This document shows positions 32,810 to 42,900 of a DNA stretch of 64,000 nucleotides, in pieces. Each line of letters opens with the position of its first letter. Positions within the stretch are counted from its first letter, which is position 1. The DNA lies in the NCBI GenBank assembly GCA_016648135.1, contig JADDOH010000481.1:62001-126000 (forward strand), given 5' to 3'. A program made the position numbers and the translations under genes. The notes beneath the pieces were generated by a model, which was not told the origin of the DNA, searched no databases, and saw nothing but the letters and a program-made list of their open reading frames with translations. The DNA comes from Agrypnia vestita (taxonomy: Eukaryota > Arthropoda > Insecta > Trichoptera > Phryganeidae).

Positions 32810-35658
32810 ATGCCCGATCTGTAACAAACGCTTCCCGAGCTTCAGCCGTCGCCGGCTCCACATGGTGGAGTATCACGGAGAGGAGAAGCGCCGCTATGTG
32901 TGCAAGTTGTGTCCCAACCGCTACAGCTTGGCCAATAACTTGGCTGCGCACGTGCGCAACGCCCATCTGCTGCAGCGCCGCTTCAAGTGCACGCAGTGTG
33001 ACGTCTCTTTCTTCCAGCGCAGCACGCTCGACACGCACCGTCTGCGGCACACCGGCGAGCGGGCACATGCGTGCCAGGTGTTTATTAATTAATTCATTCG
33101 ATTTATTTATTGGTTGTCGCAAGTGGAACCCTTGGAAACCCGTACTTTATTTTTCCACAAAATGCAATACAGAGGGTCACACGACTACACAATTTGTACT
33201 AGCGGAAAGCAAATTGCTACCGCAGGCCTTGCGGGTAGTGAGGTTATTAAAAATGTCCTTAGGTTTTCACGGCCGTTCAGAATCTTCTGTGTATAGTTTT
33301 CTGGGATATTCTGCCGTGTATATGTGACCTCTCTGGCCAACGTTTCGGATCCCATTGCAGGGTCCATCATCAGGGCTGATGTGATGAGTGAGTGTTGAAG
33401 TGTAGGTTAAGTATTGCCTTGCAATACCGTACCGAAATCAGGGTGTCTCCAAGTTTGTGTTATGTTAAATACTGGATTGCAGTACCGTGTCGAAAGCAAG
33501 GTGTGTGTCTTGATGTAGTGTGTTCGTACACTGAGCGACGCGCTAGAAAGCAATGGATACCAAAGACGGCAGATATGGCACATCATAAGAGCCAAATCTA
33601 ACAGCTCCGAGAAAAACACAGAAGCTGAGATCAAAGGGATTGCTTTCTTGCCTTATATTCATAAAGTAACACACGGGATTGCCAAAACGCTCAAGAAACA
33701 GAAGATTAAGACAGTGTTCGGCACAAACAACAAGGTTAAGGACCTCTTAAGACCAGCGAAGGATCGGGATCCTCTTGAGACCGACGGTGTTTATAGGCTC
33801 GACTGTCAAATTTGCGACAAATTGTATGTGGGACAAACAGCACGCACGATTTCAAAGAGGGTTGATGAGCGTAAAAGAGCATGCAAACTCGGTCACCCGG
33901 AAAAATCGGCATAGGCTGAGCACTTTCTAGATACGGGCCACCATTTTTCATTTGAGCCGAAAATCTTAGGAAAGCCCAAAAGTCACCACACGCGCCTGGT
34001 CAAAGAATCAATTGAAATATACAAGCACCCGGTAAACATTAATAGGGATGACGGTCTTAAGTTAAAAACATAGTGGTATCCGGCGCTGCAGGATAAATCA
34101 AATCGACGATCCGCACAGTCCGACATCCGTTAGTAGATACATAACACACTACATCAAGACATACACCTTGCTTTCAACACAGTACTGCAATCCAGTATTT
34201 AACATAACACAAACTTGGAGACACCCTGACTTCGGTACGGTATTGCAAGGCAATACTTAACCTACACTTCAACACTCACTCATCACATCAGCCCTGATGA
34301 TAGACCCTGCAATGGGATCCGAAACGTTGGCCAGAGAGGTCACATATACACGGCAGAATATCCCAGAAAACTATACACAGAAGTGAGGTTATTTTCAAAC
34401 ATTTGCATTCGTAACGGTAGCGCGTGCGGCTACCGTTACGAATGTAACGAATGAACATATTTTGTGTATTAAAAATTCAAGATTCAAATCGTCAAAGTAA
34501 AACATATTGACATTTTGTATCTTAGTATTTATGTATTGTAATAAAATGTGATTTTGGTTAAAATATAATTATGTGTCTACATGCAATATATATTTTGGTA
34601 TATTGAAATGCTGAAATGTGAGAGAAGAGAAGAGAAGAGAGAATGAATATCTGGGTCCCCAGATAGGAATATTTCATTTTTAAAGTGATGGTCTTGATCG
34701 TGGTCAGCGATCCATCAACGAGTTATCCATCGTACAGAAGTGTCCATCTTGAGATGGCTGTTTCTGAATGTTGCTTATTTTCAATAGCCTCAAGTGCTCT
34801 TGATTTATGTCTTAACTATGGGAATGTAAAAAAGGAAGGAGTTTAATATAAACTAGTGATGCAACGAATATGAATACGAATATTCGTATTTGCCGAATAT
34901 CATCACGTATAATAAAAAAAAACTATTTATAACTGAACGCAACGCAAATTACGTTTTGTATCCGAACACACCTACGCAATCTATTATCGGGTATTCCCCT
35001 AATATTGAATGAATGGATTTGTTGAATTCTCAAGTTGTCAATTGTAACTTGTTTCATAGCATAATATAGTTCTTTCATCTAGTTTAGTTGGATTATTAAT
35101 AAGGTTAGGTGATCATTTCATCTACTTTTTGTTAAAATAATTTCAAATTAAATCTAATAACATGACCTCTTGTAAGTTCGATAAAAGTGATATTTATTTT
35201 GGACCGCTGGGAATGTACAAACAGATAAAAGAAATGTTGCCAGTGGTAAATTTTAATTATTAAATCTCTTAGTAAAAAAAGAACAGTGGTGTATTATTTA
35301 TTACATTGTTGAATTATTTGTATTTGTATTCGCCAAATAGTAGGCTTGATATTCATATTCGTATTCGTGAAAGTAGTATTCGTTGCATCACTAATATAAA
35401 AAAAATGTAAATACACATATTGTTAATATCATTTTATGCTTCCATTTGTTTTAGGTGTGTGGGAAGGCGTTTGGGCGAAAGCACACCCTGAAGGAACATA
35501 TCAAGATACACACTGGTGAGCGGGCACACGTGTGTGCCGTGTGCGGCAAGGCTTTTACGCAGAAGGCTACTCTCAAGGCGCACGCATCAGTGCACGAGAA
35601 GAATAAGAATAAGGCGCCGAGGGACGAGAACACCATCTGGGTTCAAATTACGGATTGA
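32810..35658 (+). CDS. Second terminal zinc-finger cassette: alternative 3' end of the ZAD gene or tail of a duplicate
   Basis: Two exons, 32810-33077 and 35455-35658 (stop included). They encode five C2H2 fingers in the same order and spacing as exon 6 of the 15980-23556 gene: CPICNKRF, YVCKLCPNRY, FKCTQCDVSFF, HACQVCGKAF and HVCAVCGKAF. The first exon starts with one base that completes a Lys codon, exactly as exon 6 does, so it can follow exon 5 (donor at 22680) in frame. That product would be 488 aa. No second ZAD, linker or first-three-finger exon was found between 23600 and 32800. An intron splits finger 4 of the cassette at HACQ|VCGK where exon 6 has none; it is filled with a PLE and a hAT element. 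AATAAA words at about 35900 and 35965 give it its own 3' end. Either reading (alternative exon or headless paralogue) is possible; the phase match favours the first. Confidence 0.8.
33285..34385 (+). mobile_element. Penelope-like element fragment with GIY-YIG endonuclease, inverted termini
   Basis: Plus strand at about 33625-34072 reads IKGIAFLPYIHKVTHGIAKT, KIKTVFGTNNKVKDLL, then GVYRLDCQICDKLYVGQTAR (the GIY-YIG motif), HFLDTGHHFSFEPKIL and one internal stop near 33912. Inverted terminal copies at 33285-33500 and 34140-34385 each hold a hammerhead-like core, so the two face each other. It lies in the intron that splits the second zinc-finger cassette. Only the C-terminal part of the PLE protein remains. 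Confidence 0.85.
34287..34329 (+). ncRNA. Hammerhead ribozyme motif (PLE type)
   Basis: Stem I GCC/GGC, core CUGAUGA, stem II with GACCC/GGGAUC arms and one bulge, GAA, palindromic stem III ACGU, cleavage-site base U. The minus-strand mirror copy lies at about 33338-33380. Confidence 0.6.
34406..34447. repeat. Perfect hairpin with 17-bp arms
   Basis: CATTCGTAACGGTAGC and its complement around a short GC-rich loop. Function unknown; adjacent to the PLE end. Confidence 0.5.
34856..35393. mobile_element. Non-autonomous hAT-type element
   Basis: Inverted ends TAGTGATGCAACGAATA at both termini, the usual hAT-like form, with flanking ATATAAA(C/A) as a probable 8-bp target duplication. No transposase remains. 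Confidence 0.7.
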
Positions 35659-35659
35659 G

Positions 35660-36450
35660 CCGTTTTGTGCATCTCGACTTGTGCATCTTTACAGACAAGC
35701 TTTTTAAAAAGTGATTTTTTGACTATCAAGTGAGGTAAAACATAGTATGAATTATAGACCATTTGGTAAGTGACGTACTACCAGAGGTTCATTATTAGGT
35801 AGGATCCCAGCTGTGGAGATGTGAAAGCCGGGGCATGCCGGACAGACGTCCAGCAGTTATCCACATCACTCTGAGAGCTTCCACTTTAGATAAAACACAT
35901 TAATAAATGCTTTGATGGTTTTGATTATCATTTTTGTTTATTTTATATTTAATTTTTGGTATAATAAACACTTGGATTAGTGAACAGGAGTGCGAGTGAG
36001 CCAGGCCAGGTGAACCAACATGCTCTCACCGTGGGTGTATATTTAACCACATGACGAAATTTCACGCACTTTGCATATTTGTTTCTGTATCGACTGTAGA
36101 TAAGTTTTCAACACTTTTACCGAGGATTTACTATAGGAGAGCTGCACATCCACATGAGGAAAGCCAGTGCCTATGCAGTAGACAATATGCGATATAATGC
36201 TAAACAGGATACATAAATGTTTCAATACAAAATTCTGATCTCAATTTAGAAAATAGATTCTTGTAATAATTATGTTTGAATAGCAAATTGTATTAATGAC
36301 AATCTTGCTTTCAGTTTTCTATTAAAACATCAGTGATACGAGAACATTAATTTACTAAGTTAGATGTTAAAAAAATTCTACTCTTCGCTTTGTCAATAGA
36401 AGCGTGGAACTGACTAACGACAGAGTGTTTTAAGCTGCATTAAAAATGAT
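35660..36450. other. 3' flank of the zinc-finger cassette
   Basis: AATAAA words near 35900 and 35965; otherwise AT-rich DNA without recognisable genes. Confidence 0.4.
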
Positions 36451-36456
36451 TTCAAT

Positions 36457-36949
36457 ATAGTAAAACTCCGTTAATACGAACCCTGATAATTCGAAATTTT
36501 AAAAACCCACAAGACCCAAAATATTAATTTCACAGTAGTTAACCCAAATAATTCAAAAATCCTGGTAATTCTTTAATAATTTTTATCCAGATTGCGCCAT
36601 AAATCAACACATAATTCAAATTTCTTTTGAAATTTGACAAAATTAAAAATAAAAAAAACGATTTTTTCACAAGTGAGAATAACAATATGTCAATATTGGG
36701 TACCTTAGTAAAAGAAATGTCGCGATTTTTGTTTTACCATAATAAATATTTCGTTTTCAAAAAGATTTCTTGAAATATGCAAAAATTCAGTCGTTTTTCA
36801 CAAAATTTTCTCACGAGTTTTGCGATATTTGGCGAATTTCGCAATTGCATCGCGTTTTTTTTTTCCTTGAATTTCGCATTAACGGGGTTTTGTATAATTC
36901 GAAATGTTTTTTTGGATCCCTTGAATTTCGAATTGACGAGGTTTTACAA
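36457..36949. mobile_element. pogo/Tigger-like element, short deletion derivative
   Basis: Ends TAGTAAAACTCCGTTAATAC and, at the right in reverse complement, TTGTAAAACCTCGTCAATTC. The sub-terminal sequence matches 24122-25815, with the middle missing. Lies about 27 bp after the CFAP91 stop. Confidence 0.65.
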
Positions 36950-36976
36950 TCAAATAATTAAGTTATCAAACTCGTT

Positions 36977-39900
36977 CTAATTCTCTTCCTGCACCAAAGT
37001 TGCCTCTGATCCGTGGTTAGACCCATTTGGAGAATCTTCTTCCTCTGAACCCATTGATTTTTTTTCATTATGGTATTCACCGTACTCGTATTCAAATTCT
37101 CCCATTTCTGATTGTACAAATTCATCTTCACCTGTAAATTCAGCAACCTCCGCCGCTATTTCATGACCAACTGTCATGTCTTTTAAACTCTCACCTTCTC
37201 CCTTAGAACCCGGACTCTTTTCGGCTTGACTGTCTTTCGTTTCTATTATAACAGAGTCACCCCTCGCTTGTTTATCCGAATCTTCGATTTCATCATAACC
37301 AAGTTCTCCTCCCGATTCAACTGTTTCAAGTCGAGATATTTTATCACTGAATTCTTGGACATCTTCAACGTAATACTCCTCGTAGCCCTCCTCTTCCACG
37401 ACGTCTTCTTGAATACAAATACACTTGTACTCGGGCCCTTGGGTCTTGCAAAAGCAGGGTTCAGCCTGGTCCTTTTCATTTTCTTTGTTGTCCTCTTCCT
37501 CCAAATCACTTTGTTCTTCACTACTTTTGGGCCCCAGTTTTCCGCATTCCGCACCAAATAAAGCGTCATTAATTATTCCTGGTGTCGAACATGCCTTGAA
37601 GTTTCTCTCTATGCGTTGGATTCTCTTGACCACTTCTGGAAGAATGGAATCCATCACCAGTTCGGCAATGAGGTCTTCGTCCTTCAGTGGATGTAGCCTG
37701 TAAGAGAAATGTGAGCGTAAGTTATGTAGGATAATTATTAAATATAATTATCTGGGATAGTGAGCTGAGAGTTAAGGCAGCAACCGACACGCATTAACAT
37801 CGCTTATAGATGTACAATTAGTTGCGAAATGCTCAAACCTCGTGGACATTCTTCGCTGGTATCTATCAATCCTTTCGGCTTCAAGAACGGCTCTCTTTTC
37901 GGCTTCTACATCTGCATCTCTGTTGGACACTTCTACAAACAGGTTGTGCAGGTGCACGGCCGCCGCCTGCTTGGTCATCTGCACCACCTGCCAACAAAAG
38001 TATCGTGGTTACAAATAAATTAAAAACAATTGTGTCATTCTCTGAATGACACTTTTTATACATTACGGTCATCTGATGTATAAAAATGGAAAATAGGAAT
38101 AAACAAAGAAACCTGTTGATACATCTCCTGGTGTTCCAATCTCCGCCTCTCTTCCTGTTGTCTTCTTCCCGCTTCTGCTGCCTCTCTCGTCTGCCTCTCC
38201 ACGACTATAATAATAAAAAAAACAGCTGACACTCTCTCGAGAAATGGAATATGTTCAGGAGCACAACTATTTTATTTTTTCCATCATATGTTACACAATG
38301 TGCGCCTATCGAACCCTCGAATTATGCGGTTGAGTAATTGATATTAATAATGGTCTATGTTATAAAATCAATTTTTTTATATGAACATGAACTTTGAGAA
38401 ATAATAATTATTCCAAATTTTTTAACCACTTTTTAGAAACTGGCCACACTTTCAAAAAAGATAAATCTACCTTTAAATGCATTAATGTTAACAAATGTTT
38501 CAAATTGTCTGCTCTACAAACCTTAGAAATCAACAAAAAATTTAATTCTGCCTCCCTCGCCCCTCTTACCCCGCTAATCACTCCCACCACCTAAAAACAC
38601 CTAATACAGTACTTGCACATTTTAGTTTAGTTTAAATAACGATCGTTAATGGCACGGACGTATCGAAATCGGTAGCTTAGTAATCATAAATAATTAACAA
38701 ATCAATCGATATATATATATAAAGAAACCCGTGTTTCCCTATCCGACAAGTTTTCTTCACAACCAGATACTACCACCCATTGGTGGTTATGATGGTAGAT
38801 GATAGCCCTTGGTGTCCCATTGAAAATGTGCGAGTTTGGTGGGGGTGGCTGACCGTGGGTGGGAGTGGGTGACGAAAATGTGTTCATTCTAGCACATTGT
38901 TTTGTTATGAGAAGGCCGCAAATGCTTCAGATTGTTCTAGAATGGGTTCGCTGACTGTGTCGGTAAGTCTAGAAGGTTCTGGAAAAATCCGCTCTAGAAA
39001 GTTCTGTAAGGAGAACGTTCTAGAAAATTCCCGAAAGTTCTATAAGGTTCTAAACTGAGTGGCGGAATGTGTCGGTGTATCTAGAAGGTCCTGTACATTT
39101 GATAAATTCGAAGGAGGATGTTCTAGAAGGTTCGCGAAAGTGCTATGACAATCCAAATAGTGTACTAAAAATCTACGCGTGCGAAGCTGAAAACAGCTAG
39201 TTATACATAAGTTTGAACTCAACAAAAAATTGTTTTTTAGTTTCATATTGTGTAATGTAAAATGTGTAAAAGTGTATCACATGTAAAAGTGAAATCATTT
39301 GGTAAACTATAAATTGTTGCACACTGTTTGATGGGTTAGTTTCCACTTTAGATGATAAAGTTAAATAAATTGGGAAAGATTGATGTTGTATTCAGACAAA
39401 CGTGTTAGATTCCTTTAAAATGTACAAATAAGGCCGTGTTATAGACGAGGGTAGTATTATTTTGAACTTACTTGCCGCATCGACAAACTCCTTCTGTCTC
39501 CTTTCTTCCATAATGTGGTCCAACTCCTTGTTCAGCAAGTCCAACACCTGGCCGATTACTCGGTTCTTCACGTACCAATACCAATCTGTATCATCTGCTT
39601 GCTGCATCAAATTTTTAAAAAAATTAACAAAATAAGCGTTTGGAAAAGGGAATTCTTCTTATTCATATTTGCCTGTATAAGAAGTGTCATGTCATGTCTT
39701 AGGACTGGCGAAATAATAGTATACGTCAGTGTTTCCCAAACAATGGGTCGCGACCGGATATTATGTGGGTCGCAGTCACAACACCACGCAACACGTCTCG
39801 TCCGGGTTGAGTCGTGTTTATTATAGATAACGAAGTGCATCCAGATATCAATGTAGTGAGTGCAATTTTCACTCATTTAACAGAGTTGAAAAATAACTTT

Positions 39901-42900
39901 AACGCCAACTTCGAAGAAGAGATGAAAAAGTTCAACAGGATAAACTGGATTTAAAATCCATTTCAAGACAACATACCGACTGAAATGTCAACAAAAGCAA
40001 GTGAAGAGCTTATTGATTTATCATAAGATACATTGTTGAAAAATACTTTTAATCGCAAGCAATTAGCAAAATTTTGGCTTTCAGTTGCTGTCACTTATCC
40101 CTGCTTGTCTGATGAAGCCATGAAAGTCCTCCTCCCCATCACTACCTCATGTGAAGTAGAACTTTCTGCCATGGTTTCTATTAAGCCTAAATACTGAAAG
40201 AAATTGGATGTATCGAATTCACTGCGATTAAAAGTGACTAAAATTCAGTCAACGCTAATGCTGTTATGACAAAAAAAGGCAACAAATTCATCCTTCCCAT
40301 TAAAATATCACATATTAACATTTTTCGTAATTAAAAATTTCAATTATATTTGGAGGTTTTTCTTTTTTACTTAATTGAACAGTCTTTCGTGTGGTTATAA
40401 TATGAATTGGGAAAATGTGAGACAGGAGATGGGTCCCGAAATTTTTTTTTTTTGGTGGGTCCTGGTCCTGTCAACTTTGGGAACCTCTGGTATACGTATT
40501 AACATTAGTATAAAATAAATTTTTAAATACAAGGGCAGTCTGAAAAGTTCTGTGGTTCACAATGGAAAAACAATATTTTGGCTAGGATTATGTTTTATTT
40601 TCAATACGCTTTTTTAATAATTCTGGCCCTGAAAAATAACCGCCTATAGCTGCTACGACCTCTTCATTTGACGAAAATCGCTTACCAGAAAGGAATTTCT
40701 CACTTCAGGTTTGGAAACAGACAATAGTCAGGAGCCAAATCTGATGAATGCGGTGGATGTGCAAGCAATTCATTGAACAAAACTTTAATTCGTTGAATTT
40801 TACCATTGTCAAAACAGTTGCGTAGACACATTCATTGTCTTGAATAATGATTTTTTTATGCTTTAAATGAGATCTTTTTCATAAATATTTCATACAATTG
40901 ATCAACAAAAGAATTCTTTTACGGTCCCAAAAAGTTTTGCCATAATTCTGACTTTGCCATCTTTCCTGCATTTCACCAGCTTTAATCCATTGTTTTGATG
41001 TGTGGCGGTAAATCAAAGTCTCAACAGCAGTTATGAATTAGCACTAAAATCCATAGGTATTATTTTGCTCAAACCGATCTAATTCGTATTCGTTTTTGGT
41101 CGATTGTTAGCGAATGTGGCACCTATCTTCCACATAGCTTCTTCATCCGTAAATCTTCATACAAAATATATCCAACACATTCAGTTATTGCCACGTACTT
41201 TTCAATCATCTAAAACCATATCATGGTCTTTTTCTGATGTTGTTGCAATTTTTGAATGTCCACTGCGAGGATCATTTTCAAGGCTTGTACATCTATGTTT
41301 ATTCAGCAGTCCATTTTTCTATGGTGGATTTTGAAGAACAATTGGCCTCGAATTTCTATCGCTTTTAAATCTTTCAAAACAAAAAATTTAATCACTACCT
41401 ATACTCAAATTTATCCACAGTAAATAAACAATACATCAACTGGATTTTAAACAAAGAAAGAACATAAAACAAAAAATGGCAGTAACAACGCCATCTCTTA
41501 GGGCCGATTGTTTCAAGTTGGATTGAAGTAAAAGTTTGTTTAAAGCCTAGATTTTTGCGTTCTCCACCAATCAAATGATCCGTTTCCATAAAAATCTACG
41601 CTTTAAATTAATTTTTATTTTAATCCAACTTGAAACAACCGGGCCTTAATGAACCCAATAACTTTTCAGACTGCCCCCAATCGATCAAAATGTTTGTTTG
41701 TGAAATTGATTACTAGAAGAACTTCAGGCAGAATAAAGATTTGCTTCATTGTATGTACAATCAACACTTTTTTTTCTTTTCATTCTTTTTACCCAATGAA
41801 TAAACTTACCTTGGGTTTTTTGCAGCTTCTAGTGTCAACAAACTGCAATTCATTAATGAGTTCAGCGTTTCTTGACAGTCCTTCATAAACCTGAAATGAT
41901 ATTTTGATTCAAGTATAGAATATAAACGGAATGGCGGACAGTGATGTGAGTAAATAGTTGATGCAAAATGTGCTTTGATGGAGTAAAGCCGGAAGAAATT
42001 TGACTGACTCTTAAAATGTTTGAAAACATTTACTCAAAGTTAGTTTTATACAGAACTGTGGAGTCAGAATTGGTGCTGCATTTGGGGACTGTGCTAATGA
42101 GAATTTCTTTCTTTATCTTTCGTCCAGATAAAATCGCTTAGAGTGTGAAGGGCCGGTTGTTTGATCAGTAGTAATGGCAAAAAGCATAGGTTGTTGCATT
42201 TTCTGCCAATCAAACAACTTGTTTTCGTAAAAATCTATGCTTTTTGCTTAACACCATTACCAACGATCAAACAACTGGCTCTAAGTAAGATAAAGTCTGA
42301 GTCGGTAGATTTTTAAATGATTCCACAGTCCTGATTTCAATTACAGGGTGGGCATGTATGCTACTACATTATTCATATTTTAGTATTGCATTCTACATAT
42401 TTGAGTCGCTGAAATACATTTATATTTACAAAATTTACATTATCTTGATACGCACTCGTGGTCATTTTCCACTTTTCAGAGGGCAAATCCCCAGCTACGA
42501 TCGCCGCTCAGACGTGCTATCAAATAATTTTCTGAGCGATGATCACTAAGGGATGGTGGTGGGAAAATTTTAAATGAAAACAGTCAAGTTCGAATTTTGC
42601 ATGTATTTAAATCTTTGGAAATTTATTATAATCTTAAAATCTAGCCTTAAGTCTAACCTGTCTACCGTCGTGAACCTGGCGACGTCTTGGTCGCGGCGCT
42701 GCGGTGGCGCGGGCGTCGGCATGACGGCGCGGCGCCGAACGCGAATTCCCTCGCGTGTCTGCGACTCCGAAGGTGACGCAGGGCATGAAGCCCACCTCAC
42801 GCTGGTCTGCTTCTGGGCTGGCGGCGGGGCTGGTTATCGCCCTGATAACCAGCTGACCATCTCCAATGGTCTTCGGCTCCGCCCTTGTCCTCTTCTCCTG

